This document shows positions 45,430 to 57,853 of a DNA stretch of 64,000 nt, piece by piece (position 1 is the first letter of the stretch; every line of letters starts with the position of its first letter). Location: NCBI GenBank assembly GCA_949825045.1, contig OX463836.1:15352329-15416328 (forward strand). The letters run 5' to 3'. The notes beneath the pieces were generated by a model, which did not search any database, was not told the DNA's origin, and worked only from the letters and a program-made list of their open reading frames with translations. This DNA is from Argyresthia goedartella (taxonomy: Eukaryota > Arthropoda > Insecta > Lepidoptera > Argyresthiidae). The position numbers and the translations under genes are program-made.

Positions 45430-46250
45430 AGATCATGAGGTTAATACTATTAAAAGTACACCATACAATATTATTCTAAACTCATTCAAATTTGTATAAA
45501 TTTAAAAATAAATATTGTTTTCAGTATACTGGGATCTCCTGGTTCACTGCCCTTGGCACCTGGAGTGCCAGCGGACTTGCCAGTCTCGCGGCCTCCACCG
45601 TGGGTGCGTCCTATTAGTACCCCCTCAAGGGGGAGCGTAGCGCCCGACTGTGAGGTTCCAAGCCCCCAAATCTTCATCTAGTGTAAGTATTTTCCTCATT
45701 AAAATATTAATAGCAATGTAAGTTACACTTTACCACACTTTCACTGGCGGAATATTCAATTCCATGGAAATTATGTTCAAAGCTTTTCTTGTTACAGGCG
45801 CTGATCAAGAATCCGAGTTCATGCCCAATGATGTACCTAGTCACGAGCAGATTATGAGGTTAATACTATAAAAATACACCATTAAATATTATTCAAAACT
45901 CATTCGAATTTATATAAATTAAAAAATAACTATTTTTGTCAGGACACAGGGATCTCCTGCTTCATTTCATTTGACACCTGGGTTGCCAGAGGAAATGCCA
46001 GCTTCGCACCCTCCACCGCGGATGCGTATTAGTACCCCCTCAAGGGCGAGAGAAGCGTTTGTCTATGAGGTTCCAAGCCCCCAAATCTTCATCTCGTGTA
46101 AGTATTTTGCTCATAAAAAATATTTATAGCAATGTTAGTTATACTTTACCGCCCTTTCACTGGCGGAACATTCAATTCCACGGAAATGATGTTCAAAGCT
46201 TTTCTTGTTACAGGGGTTGATCAAGAATCCGAGTTCATGCCCAATGAAGT
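45430..46250 (+). repeat. Tandem exon-intron duplication, series 2 (2 x about 417 bp)
   Basis: Exons 5 and 6 (45525-45682, 45798-45858) repeat as exons 7 and the start of 8 (45943-46097, 46214-). Shared words are the HEQIM/HKQIM exon end, STPSR, EVPSPQIFI and DQESEFMPN. Introns match too (gttaatacta; gtaagtatttt). The first copy has a stop where the second has a Ser codon (tag against tcg), so exon 5 is the damaged copy. Confidence 0.9.
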
Positions 46251-47808
46251 ACCATATCTACATACCTCGGAGTCAGATGACGCTATAGTAGACGACCATG
46301 GGGCGGGTAGCGATCCGGACACGTCAGAGCCGCCGCTGGTAGCCGGTGAGCTCGGTGTTCAAATGATCGCACAGGCAGAGGCCAATGCCGTTGCAGAGTT
46401 GCCGTCTGCAATCTCAGACAGTCTGCTTCTATTCGTAGGCTACTTCCCGCCGAGCATTTTCATTTTGATTGGACGCACAATCTGTCTGAATTCCAGGGGG
46501 TTAGGGAAACATTTATAGGTATTCCAGGACCGACATTCCATTTAATGGAAATGGAACCTGTAGATATTTTCTTAAAATTCTGGGGTACAGACATGATTGA
46601 CAAAATCGTGGCCAAAACAAACCGGTACGCCGTCAGTTCCCAAACTTATGTTATGAGTTATGAGGTCTCACGCTCGGCGAGGTGGAAGCCTACGAATAGA
46701 GCGGAGATTTATGTCTTTTTCGCACTCCTGATCCATCAGAGCCTCTTCCCCCTCACAGTGGAGAGGGATTATTGGAAAAGTCCTAGTCCGATAATAGCAA
46801 TGCCCAACTGGAAAACGGTCATTTCGTATGACCGTTGGCTATTGCTGAAAAAATATCTCCACTTCACTGACAACACCACCGTTCCCCAATCCCTTTCCAC
46901 TGAGGCGCGACGGCTTTGGAAGATCCAACCTGTGGTGGATCATTTGAACACACAATTCCAGGCTTTATACCTGCCTAACCAAAATGTGGCTCTGGATGAG
47001 TCCCTTCTTAAATGGCACGGACATCTGACCTTCATCCAGAAAATAGCCACAAAAGCGGCCAAGGCTGGTATTAAGAGCTACGAGCTCTGCGAGCCCGGGA
47101 CGGGCTACCTATGGAAGTTTGCTATATACACAGGAAAAGATAGTAAGAGTGGTGTCGTGGGTGACACCAATCCGGCTCCGTCATCTCAGGAGGAAGCGAC
47201 AACGGTAGCTCCACAGGGCGTCACCGCTAAAATAGTGTATGATCTGGCCAGTGGACTTTTCAATAAAGGGTACACTATCGTGATGGACAATTTCTATAAC
47301 AGTCCATTGCTGGCGCGGTGTTTGAAGTTAAACGGGATGGACTGTTATGGAACCCTCAGGATCAATCGCGATAGTGTGCCTGATAGTTTAAAGTCCATAA
47401 CAAAGTCAACGCTAGCCCCTGGCCATATCATACACTCAAATAGCGGTGATGTCAGCGTGATAGTGTGGAGAGATGTTGGCTTAGTCAACATGCTCTCCAC
47501 CTATCATTCACCCACTGTGGGGCTAGCCGAGAAGTATGGGACGTCGAAGTTCAAGCCGCAAGTAGTCCTTGACTACAACAACACAATGGGGGGAGTTGAC
47601 ATGAAGGACGCCCTTCTGGCCGGGTTCCCGCTCGAGAGGAAGCGGAACAAGATCTGGTACAAGAAATTGTTCAGGAGGCTGTTGAATGCCTCGATCCTCA
47701 ATGCTTATGTCATCTACAGATGGAAGGATATAAGCATTGAGCATCGAGAGTTTAGACGACGCATCGCTGACGGCCTGCTGGATAAATTCTTGGCCAGGGA
47801 TTTTCCAT

Positions 47809-50800
47809 TGTAACGGAAATGTAAAGATCTGAGACACATTTTTTTATTTGCTATAAAAAGATGGCAGGCGTTGGCAGGTTTGGGCAACGTGATTTAATGA
47901 TTCAACTATGAACTGCAAAAAGAGAAGCCAAATATTCTTAAACCAAACAAATAACGGTGATGTAAGATTGGTGTCGACCAATGCTCAATTAAGCGGCAAG
48001 ATAAATTTGGTATAAACATAACTATGGAGATTAGTGGTTATCGAAGGCATCGCAAATTTCACAAGGCCTCATATAAGCTCAAGTGGCTCATCGCGTTGTT
48101 ACCAGACTTGAAATATTAAGGTTCGAGGTTCGATTCTCCGTTGTCAACTCTTCTTTTTCTATTTTACTTTTGGTTTTGGTTTATTAATTTGTGGGTCCTT
48201 TCTGAATAGCTATTCGGGAATGTCGGGTTGTGCTAATTAAATTTAAGTCCTAGAAGTTAATTGCTTATCATGCATCTTTGTAAATGTTTTCTACCTTGTT
48301 TAAACTACTGAATATGTCGTCACAGTAATTGCCTATTACTTCTATAATCGTCATTATTTATCTAGTCTAGAAATCTATACGTAGAATGCGCCAGATCAAT
48401 TATGAAATATAAAAGCGACATCTTTGAATGGATGGTGTGACGAAACAAACATTTGGTTTATTTCTCAGTAGGTAGAAATATATATTTTTTTTAAAATCTC
48501 CAAAATGTGGATAAACTTTAAGAGCTATGAAATAAGTTGTGAATCATAAATTTATAATGAATATGGTTTAACTTCACCGTTGCTTTCAGTGGATGTCGAA
48601 TTATGACCATTTTACACATTTGTGATGTTGTTTTGAAGTGTCGCATTTGCCATGGCTCATTCAATCGAAACTCATACGTAAGGGTGTTTAGTTACGATAT
48701 AGTTTGGTGGATCAACAAGATGCGTAGTTAGTTCAATGATGGAGGTACAGATGGCGGTCGATCGCCTTTAAATTCTAGATGGTTTAACTCAAATTAGAAC
48801 TTTATTCACTATAACTGCAATAAGATGTTTTATATAGAAAAAAAAATGAGTATTATTTTATTTAGATTATTTTATGATGTTATAGAGTCTATTTCTAGTT
48901 GAACTGTGTGATCTAAAATATAAAGTGTGTATACGGTGTAGATCAGTAACCAATCAGAGCACTGAGTTTCGAAAGGAAACGAAACGAACCAATGAGAATG
49001 ACTCGCGGAGTTTGAGATGGTGGTTTGGCGAGCATGCCTGGGGTAGGACGTTTTGGTGGGAAGAGAAAATATAAAAGGGATGGGTCGAGATGAGAGGGGG
49101 CTTTTTGTTGCTGGTCGTCGAGTGAAGTGTGAGTTAAGACTCAGAGGGGGAGCCATTCAGTCTCCGCGTCAAACTACTGTGATACACGTCTTTCGGGAAT
49201 TCTATACAGTTCGATTCGCCGTTTTACGCGTCTTGAACTGGGAGAGTTGTGATTGCGTGTTGCAGTGGATTTTCGTGAGTGTCAGAAGCGCTGAAGCGAG
49301 ATATACCTCGGTTCCTATCCTTTAAATCAACCTACCCCAAATTCCAAAACTATCCTTGGGTCGTTAGATAAGAACTTGTAGGTAATTGATCTGAGTCTGA
49401 GTCTGGGCTTGGAGCGATCCTAATTTCCTTTTTCCTTCACCATAGGGTTCCTGTATTGGCTCTTAGGATATTCGAGGGCTAATCCTCTCCTCATTCCTTT
49501 CGTGTAGCGAGTTTTGAAATTCCCACACACACAGTCATTAAACATACAAACACATTCAAATCAAACTCAACCATTTTCGAGTGGTGTCGATGATGGACGT
49601 GGTATAACACTAGGATTTTAGACTAGGCTAGACAGGAGTTTAGTTGCGGCTAAACCTAGGTTGTCAAGGTTATGTAGTTAGGGAGACAAACACGATTATT
49701 TAGGTTTATGTAACAAACAAGTATCTGAAATTCGTATGATTACAAATAATTACGTCATTTCCTTCTCACTCTTGAAATACCTAAATACTTATAAAACTAT
49801 CTAACAAACTAAATATTTTTTTGATTGTGGCTGTTTTGATCTTTCTTTGCTTGACCGTATATCATGTTGGTTGGCCTACCTAACTTTGCATTAAATGACA
49901 AACATATTCTAATTCCATATAGCATGTAGATTGACGTGGTTACTTGGTCATTCACAAAACACACACATACAAATTTACTCTACAAGAAGCTGCCATTACT
50001 ATAAGAACACTCTACTGGATTCTACCCGGCCTAAGGTTTATTAGCAGTCATTCTCCCCTTCTGAAACGCCTCCGATTCAGAAGGTCGATCATTCTTACTG
50101 CATTGGAATTCGAACGAACTTGTGCTTTCCATTTTCCAAAGGCTGTCACTGCTTTGAGTGCTATCTGGTTCATACCTTTGTCGTAGGTACGTAGTGCCTA
50201 GACTTCTTCTTACTCATGGACTGGAGAACTACTCGCATACTCCGATTAAAAGATGGATTTGTACAATTCGGATTGATTTGACATTGTAGTACAGACCCTG
50301 GTCACATCATTCAGGGACGCTCATCGCCCCTGTTTAGAGTGAAGTTTACTTCGCTGTAGAATGCCTGTGGATGGCTTGAAATCCGATAGAATCAAACCTA
50401 CACACACGCTACATTATCAATCCAGTGACCTAAGTAGTTACGCTGAATTTACATATCTTAAAACTAATTTGTATATAAAATATCTGGATGAACATCAACA
50501 TGGTTACGGAATAAAACTTAAGAGACGGGTACCTACCCGGTGCAAATAAAAATATCCCGTAACCGATCAACAAACATGTTGGACTGATGGATGAGAGATA
50601 TCACAATATCAAATCATATAAAAAATATAACCCAAATAGTCTATATGTAGTTGATTGGCAGGTAAACTAACTCGAGAGGGATTTGAGTAGATTCAGGCGG
50701 TCTCTAGGTGCTGGTGTATTCAGTTGGCTAATTCCAGGTCTTCAGCAGTCTTAAAATAATGCAGTCACGTAGATTGTGTATGGGAATGTGTGGGAGGAGG

Positions 50801-51497
50801 ATAGCCCCAAAACAGGTGAAAGATAACGCCAAAAGCGTACTAATGAACACATAGTTAACCCTATGTTTACTTACAAATTGTGTTTACAATTTTGAGTGGT
50901 TGTAAGCATTATTTTATAAAATTTAAGCTTATTTTGCTTAGCTAAATCTAACTTCGTCTGTCTTGGGTCCGTAGAACTTGGTTGACCTCCACTGGCGTCG
51001 GGCGGGGTTAAGAGGCCCGACCTTAGAGCCCGTGTCCCTTCTGGACGTGAGCTCTAGCACTAACCCTCCTTTATAAACACATGTAATCGAAATGCCTTTT
51101 AAAAATGGTTATTTACTTGGAATTTATTCTAATAAGCACGGACTCGATACATATCAATATTTTTATGTCACTTATTTTCATCACTGGCTGGGGAACCTCA
51201 TGACGATACCGTTTAACCAAAACCACTCTAAAAAGAACTTTAGGTTATTACTATCACAACGTCTGCAATCCTACCCATAGACGATCACCCACTACTTTGG
51301 CCAAATCATCTAAATAAGATACTCGCAATCGTTGGTATTAGAATCTTTCCAATTAGAGAAATATTCCAATAAAAATGCGTGAGGGTGAAATTCCGTCTGA
51401 CATTAAATTAATGGTTAGCTGGTTATATCTTTAAATTTACTATTCATAGAATCGTTCGGTTAACTCGTGGGGTTTATTCATATTATTTCAAAATCGT
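47809..51497. repeat. Unclassified 3 kb interspersed repeat, copy 2
   Basis: Matches 2778-5843 in the same orientation. It begins at tgtaacgg inside the piggyBac frame. It has about 610 bp (49856-50462) that copy 1 lacks. Similarity ends at about 51497, next to the start of the EnSpm-like element, which may be inserted in it. The tRNA-like A/B-box segment is at 48061-48150 (B box 48127-48139). No gene recognised. Confidence 0.8.
49856..50462. other. Segment present only in copy 2 of the 3 kb repeat
   Basis: Copy 1 joins directly near 4824-4826 (tcttgactaatttg), while copy 2 has this extra stretch before the same continuation (ctaatttgtatataa). It contains no recognised gene. Either it was deleted from copy 1 or it is a later insertion. 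Obvious inverted ends were not seen. Confidence 0.6.
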
Positions 51498-51574
51498 CGA
51501 GGGGGAGGGTAGTTACAGTGTGTTTGGTTTTTTTTTTAGAATCTTCTACTGGTTGATTTAAATGATAATTCCCA

Positions 51575-51945
51575 AGTAACAAAAGGCGTCATATAAGAGC
51601 TCTATAAGCGAGTTTGCGCCTCTTTTAATGTATGAAATCAGGCCTATAACAGTACTATAAGCGCTTATACGCCCAGGACAAGGCGCACTTTACATGACTA
51701 AAGAGTGACGTAGTAGCTTTGTAATAGCTCTATTGAATTTCATATAACTTCTATAGCAGTCATGTAAAGTCGCAGCTTGTCACTCATAAGTCCTATAATA
51801 GTGATCAAAATGTCTTTACATCACTCCTTAGCGTTATTATGGTTACAAAGATCACATGACATCACAACTTAGACCTATAACAGTGCGCAAAACACTTTTA
51901 TACAACACTTTACATAACAAGATGAAAACAGCGCAACGCACGACA
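51575..51945. repeat. Left subterminal repeats of the EnSpm-like element
   Basis: Many short motifs of the type cctataacagt (51652, 51881), cctataatagt (51791), tctataagcg and tatagcagtcatgtaaag within about 370 bases. Similar words occur at the right end (58840-59215: actataacag, gttataaca, tataacagtta, tatagaagtg). Confidence 0.6.
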
Positions 51946-53084
51946 AGTTTAATTATTCCTCTGGAAAAAATAAAAGGATTCTACTACCAAGGTGAGTACA
52001 GTTGTGTTTTTTATATTTCTACGTTACCGTAATGGCGTAGCTAGGTATTGTTGCGTATTGAATAAAGGTGTTGTGGTGTAATTGTACAGTCATAGAAAGT
52101 GCGGTGCAAATTTTACCGAGTAACTAGTACGATATGTGTGTTTATTTTTAAATGCGCCTTCATTTTGACGTCGATTTACTAGTTAAATTATGCAAAAAAA
52201 TGTGATTTGCCATCTTGCATCTCTTATATGACTAGTTAGTAATGTAAGGATTGAAGAATAAATGGAGGTTGATTTGGGTTGATTTATTAGAGTTCCTTAC
52301 AGAAATACGAAAACCACATTTTAATTTTATTTACTTACCTATCACGATTTTTCTAAACTTTTTAAAACATAAATCTGTCTTTGTTTTAGGGTGCCATAGT
52401 AATAAATATATATATATGGATGTTGACTGCTTTCTGACGAAGGATCATTTTACCCTTTCTTAGCTGGAGTGGCCTTAGAAAGAAACCCATTTTATATTAT
52501 CTCAACATTGTATCGGGTGTGGTCACGTTAATAGTGAAATATTGCCAGAACACTTCAAATTAGAAAATACGAATATTTACTTTTTACCATTGTTGAATTT
52601 TTTTTGGTGTCAATTTTGTAATTATGCAGCAGCATACGACATCTTCACAGCACACCTTCAATAAAGTCGCTGCCGCCGCCCGCCGCGCCGCCGTCAACTC
52701 AGATAACATACTACATACATCAATAAACTGATTACATTATTAATACCTAACCTACGAACCGTCGTCAATTCAAGAGACAAATAATTGAAAGAGTGAATAC
52801 GTTTGTGGGGCAAGAACATCAAGGTTAGAATTTTGTTTTATTTATTATATTGTAGATAGGTGAGTTACTACATATTCTATTTTTGTGGGGATTTTTCTTC
52901 AATTAAGTACCTAGATAGTACCTACGTAAATATACTTAGTATGATAGTAGGTATGATTGAATTTACTTAGATAATAATTTATATTTTAACCTAAGTAAAA
53001 CTCTGACCTTGATCTACGCAGAAGTCTAAAAAATATGGTATCGTAGGGGTGAAGGCGGAGTACGGAGCGGGGGTTGCATTGTGC

Positions 53085-53335
53085 GCGAGCGCTCATTGGC
53101 TGAGCCACCTACCCTACTGGGTTGCTTATGGTTGTGTTGCATTGCACTGCACTGCACGCACTCCACTCAGTCGGTTTCTGCTACTCGCGGCGATACGGCG
53201 TCTCTCTGAGCTCTGATGTTCAGGGTTTTACTTACGTGCCGTAAGGTAGTCGGCCGAAAAGTGGTTTATGAGTTTAGACACCATATTAATATAATTACAG
53301 TCCAAGAAAAGATACACAACTTTGACGTAAGTAGT
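53085..53335 (+). promoter_or_regulatory. Candidate promoter and non-coding first exon of the DUF4806 gene
   Basis: A GC-richer stretch with an initiator-like ctcagtcggt near 53165 follows a CCAAT-type reverse word (cattggctgag). A donor-like gac|gtaagtag lies at about 53328. The acceptor ttacag lies directly before the ATG at 53651, so a leader exon followed by an intron is likely. Inferred only. Confidence 0.35.
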
Positions 53336-53650
53336 AGTACATTATATACTTTGCTAGATGTTCGGAATCTAAACTTTGAATATACCTATAAACTTTGTTG
53401 TTTATTGACGCATACTTACACGAACTTAAGCCGTATGTAGTCCAGATTCTTGGCTGTTTGTAGTTAGGTAGGTTGGTTATCGTTTTAAATAGTGTAAACA
53501 AACAATTAATACTTTGGTAATAATAATAAAATGAAGCTAGGCACCCTACTTCCTTTTTAACGTACTTACTTTTTTATTTTTTCAAACCATTTCATGGTAT
53601 CCATGATATTAGGTAGGTAAATAATAGTGGTTTCCTCTTGTTACAGAAAA

Positions 53651-55404
53651 ATGCCATTTAAAGTAGTTCAAACCTCTGAAAGAGATAAGACACTGCTGTC
53701 TTGTGTTCCACAAAAATTAGAAAGCGATGGCATATTAATGTGGCCGAGAAGCAAAGCTGATAAGCTGCTTAAAGCTGAAGAATCAACTCCAAACGAAGAA
53801 TGGCTCTCAATGACTTGTACCGTCAAAAGAAATAATTTAAGCTATCACGAGGCACAGTTGGCAATGAATTTAATGTCAGATTATACTGATACTGACGAGG
53901 ACAATAATTGCAGCCTACCACCACCGAAGCAAAAAGGAGAAAATAACAATTTTAATGATATCGCCACCGCTTGTCTCGAAGTAAGTTTTACCCATGTTAA
54001 AAGTAAAATTAGTACCAATACACTGAATAACCGGTATAGGAGCTTTTTTTAACGGTGACTTATTCAAGCCAAGAATTATTAAGTAAATCGTAATTAAACA
54101 TAACAATATAACATATGCGTCGCAGCTATAAGCGTTGTTTGTTTTTCATTTCCATTGGTATATCGTCCGGGGTTCAAACAGGACCTCCAGATCGAGAGGT
54201 CGTCGTACTACCCACTACGCCACAACATCCTTGTAAACAGACCATAAATATTGAGCAGTAATATGTAGGTATATCTGTTGTCACTTCATCGTGCTCCGTA
54301 TGAAACGATAGTTAATTGTTTTAGACCATCTGAGAGTTACGTGCCATTAGCCTTACAACATAGCTGGCTATAATGGCTGCGTAAATGCATAATGATGTCC
54401 GTCTTTGCCTAATTACTTCTAATTGTATTTATGTTTTAACGTAGTATATCAATTTTGTTATAGAAAAGCAAAGCAAAGGGCCTTTAAACGATAGGATGTT
54501 GACGGTAAACCAAGAAGAAACTTTAATGCCCTACAACTCTACTACAACGACTCCTGAGGCATCTGAGAACAAAGAAAACGAGATAACTGTCAATTCTTTA
54601 ACGACTAACGAGACATATATAAGCACAGCTAACACAGACATGAATAATCACGAAATTCTGCTACTTGATTCACAAAACTAGAATATAGAAACGACGCGTG
54701 ATAACATCGCTGAAAAGCTGGACAGTATAATTGTAATTCTGGCGACAATGCAAGAAAATCAAAAGTTTCTGGCTGAAACTCAGCAAACACTCATGCTACA
54801 AACAGCAGCATTGATTACACAGATGGAAGAATTGGTAAAAAGGGCATTGGTACCACTAAAGCAAAATGCACTATTTAAACCTATTGCTAGTGTTGATGAA
54901 CTTCAACACTTCGAAGACAGACTAATTAATCAAAATCATCAAGAGGAGTTGCTAAAGCAATTGTGTTGTATTTGCGGTATTAGTAAAGGTAAAGGCTTTG
55001 ACAACTGTTTTAAACTTATTGACATAATGTGTGATCGCGGTTTTCTGAAAAATTGTTCATGGACTGGTGTGTCAAGGGATGAAAATTCAAGGAAAGTATG
55101 TTTCAAGGGCTATACTCGCACAATTAAGCTATTTTATAACGTTATTCAAGTCTCAGATACCAACTTCAGTCAAGCTGAGTGTGAACAATTCTTTAAAAAT
55201 GTTTTAAGAAATTCTAATCGACGCAGTGAGGCTAAAATGATGCGAGCCTCTGCTCCTAAACACAGACTTAAGAAAACACCTTACAGCAGAACGTCCAGAA
55301 TTGAGTCTGAGGTAGTTTCAATTGAAAATGCTTTAGGTGAAAGTCCTTCTAATGAGGTAGTTTCAATTGAAAATGCTTCAGGTGAAAACCCTTCTAATAG
55401 TTAA
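53651..55404 (+). pseudogene. DUF4806-domain protein of the EnSpm-like element
   Basis: Exon 1 starts MPFKVVQTSERDKTLLSCVPQ (53651) and ends at a donor (gaa|gtaagt) at about 53980. It is joined in frame to an acceptor at about 54468 (aaaag|caaagc). Exon 2 runs to 55404, with an in-frame TAG at 54679-54681. A coiled coil (NIAEKLDSIIVILATMQEN) precedes the DUF4806 domain: LFKPIASVDELQHFEDRL, LKNCSWTGVSRDENSRK and FTQ-like AECEQFFKNVLRNSNRR. The C-terminus has a 15-residue repeat (EVVSIENALGESPSN, EVVSIENASGENPSN). Role unknown; probably a transposition accessory protein. The single stop may be recent. Confidence 0.7.
54140..54240 (-). mobile_element. tRNA-derived SINE head in the DUF4806 intron
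   Basis: On the minus strand gttgtggcgtagtgggtag is an A-box-like start, a 6 bp anticodon-like stem (gacctc/gaggtc) follows, and gtttgaaccccgg is a B box. The order is that of a tRNA, but flanks and acceptor pairing suggest a SINE. Confidence 0.45.
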
Positions 55405-56264
55405 GTTCCTGCTTCTACAAGTGGACTGAATTAATTAAGACACAATTACAAATCTTGTTCTTCTATAAAAATGTTACCCGGCATATATTTTTTTTATATT
55501 TGATGTTATTTTTTATGATTTATTACACTTTGGCACGGACTTTATTCAATTGTGCAACATAGTATCCTACAATTAACGGCTCCACCTGTAGAATAATTTC
55601 GCCTTTAGAAGGGGTTATACCTATCTCAAAGTAGCGCTTTGCATTGAGCTTTTGTTTAATTTTAACTAGGTCCGGCCTAATACTGTAGGTTAAGAGTAGC
55701 GTAGTTTTTAACTTGTTGTTATTTTTTAAATATTTTTTACTTAGCCCCTTTCGCTAACTGTGGGTTTCTTTATAATCGTTATAAATGGAAGTTAAATAAA
55801 AATACACGATTAACGAAGCAAACCACGTTTAGCGAAGATCTTCAAATGGTTAGTGTTTTATTTGTAAACTAGTTTGTCAAATTATCATGACATAATTTGG
55901 TATTATTAAAAGGCTGATTATCTGTGATTCTTCGTGAAAGTAAATAAATAGAAATTGAGTAATAAACAAATGTGTTTTATTTATAAGGGTTATACGAGGT
56001 GATAACAATGTGGGCATACCACAACTTATTATGTACATTTTTTACAACAACATTTAGTTACTTAAAATATGGTATGATACTTTTAATTATATTAAAAGTA
56101 TATTGTAGGTATACCTACCACATAGGTTTTTTATAAGATAACTTATCTTAATTTATAGAATGCAACAAAGGTATAAAAAACCATTCACCCCCATAACATA
56201 CGCACACTAGTTTAGATTTGATGAAATCAACATTAATAATCAGATTGGTAGTTGTTGCTGGTAC
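55405..56264. other. Convergent 3' region without genes
   Basis: Lies between the two stop codons of the convergent EnSpm genes. AT-rich, with several aataaa words (for example near 55940-55970) that could serve as poly(A) signals. Nothing else seen. Confidence 0.5.
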
Positions 56265-57390
56265 TTAACACTTAGATATATTAAGCATGGAAGAATTGAT
56301 TGGATTTTCAAAAACAATATCTAGGTTTTCAATACAATTACCTTCAATCATTATGGTTCCATTATCTAGTTTCATACCAGTGATTTGAACAATTTGGTTT
56401 TCTTTGGTTAGTAAAAAGTTATCTGGCTCCTTTATAGTAAAAATATATGATTCAAACCGCAGTACAGACCCTGATTTTAAATAACATTCCAAACATGGAT
56501 ACGTAAGATTTGAATCGTTCCCGTTAGATTGTTTTAATTCTATTCTATTTTGTTCACATATTCGTCTTGCGATTTGCTCCAGTGGTTTGTTACCATGTCT
56601 TATTTTTCTTTTGAGATAGTACAGTTTATTTTCAAAAGGATAAGCGGAAAAACTTTGTTAGATACCAAACCTTCTCACTTCATCTACAAGATGAATGAGA
56701 TTGTGCATATTGCTTGTTATGTAACCATCGCCGTAATATTTTTTGAAATTTTGAACAAATGAAACTAGCAAAGCATCAGCTAGATCAAAAAAATTAAATA
56801 ATTTTCATTGGAACAAATTGTAATAGCACAGAAGAAGCACAGGAAATGATGGTAGCAATGTTCATTCATTATTTTCTGTAATATAATCATGCTCAAATAA
56901 TATAAAAAAGTTCTGAATTCAGATCCTTTCCAATGTGCTAATACATCTATTCCCCTAACAGCTCTGTGTATTTCTTTGGGCATTTTGCAATGTAACAAAA
57001 ACGTTGATATCATATTTATATCTCGAGCACACCATTTCGTATCCTTTTTACCGAAATCACCATCCCTCCATCCGGTAAGTAATCGTTTCATGATTCCTAA
57101 ATCTATTAAGTGAAGTGAATCAGCAACAATAAATTGTTCAACCATATCTTTAGGTAATTCAAGTAGAGGTGAGTCTGTTTTGTGGCGTCCGCCGTACTTT
57201 TTTGCACGAAAGTCTGCGTCATTTCGTTTAGGACAATCCAATTTTGGGAACACAACAGTGTGAGTGGTATGCGAATATTCTCCCTTTACGGTGCATTTCA
57301 TGCAGCCGTCTTTTCCGTTATAATTGCATACTCCTGAAAAAAGGAAAGGCGTTTTTTTATTTTTCGTTCATTGGTAAAATAGACAGCTTA

Positions 57391-57510
57391 GAGCGATATC
57401 ACACTTGGTGGATTCAAAGCGGAGTGGACACGCAGCGTAAACGTCGCGGGTGCGCAGCGGAGACGTTGCGTGTCCGCTCCGCTTTGAATCCGCCAAGTGT
57501 GATATCGCTC
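57391..57510. mobile_element. 120 bp fold-back MITE with TTA target duplication
   Basis: Nearly perfect inverted repeat over about 45 bp per arm (gagcgatatcacacttgg ... and its reverse complement), flanked by tta on both sides (57388-57390, 57511-57513). A TTA duplication suggests the PIF/Harbinger group. It lies in the transposase intron. Confidence 0.75.
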
Positions 57511-57646
57511 TTAATCTTATGTAGACACATTTTCACATTATACATATATGTACATTGATATGGCATAGGCAGAGCAGAAAGGCTATAGCAATAGGTAAAG
57601 AGAAGGTACAAGTCACGAAGTGCGTAAATTGGAACAGTAAAAGTAG

Positions 57647-57853
57647 TCTTAATATATAAAACGCAAGGTTACTGATTTACTAATCTAGCAAGGCACAGCC
57701 CAAACTAATGAACGAATCAGGCTGAAATTGGCATGCAGATGGCTGCAATGATTCGCTAAGGATGGATTTTTGGGAATTCAACCCATAAGGGGGTGAAACA
57801 GAGGAATGAATTTTATATCTATTGTATGCGAACGAAGTCGCAGCGGCCGCTAG
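57647..57853 (+). mobile_element. Helitron-like non-autonomous element
   Basis: Ends with a hairpin (gcgaacgaagtcgc, 57828-57841) and, nine bases later, CTAG followed by T, the Helitron 3' signature. The body contains 'cacagcccaaactaatgaacg', 'gctgaaattggcatgcagat' and 'aattcaacccataagggggtg', phrases I know from abundant lepidopteran repeats. The 5' limit is approximate. Located in the transposase intron. Confidence 0.6.

Larger units (their letters stand above)
44658..47813 (+). pseudogene. Multi-exon piggyBac-type transposase gene, 3' end cut by the 3 kb repeat
   Basis: Exons read by GT-AG sites and frame: 44658-44797, 44881-44982, 45066-45167, 45251-45439, 45525-45682, 45798-45858, 45943-46097 and 46214 onward. 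The N-terminal exons are Arg/Gly-rich (GRGRARGRGHGAKPRG). The last exon carries the DDE_Tnp_1_7 core: EPVDIFLKFWGTDMIDKIV, VALDESLLKWHG (first Asp), YTIVMDNFYNSPL (second Asp) and YNNTMGGVDMKDA (third Asp). Defects are TAG at 45679-45681 in exon 5, a frameshift between about 46400 and 46445, and loss of the Cys-rich end because the 3 kb repeat starts at 47809 and supplies the TAA. The catalytic core itself (46545-47800) is open. Exon structure is inferred. Confidence 0.8.
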
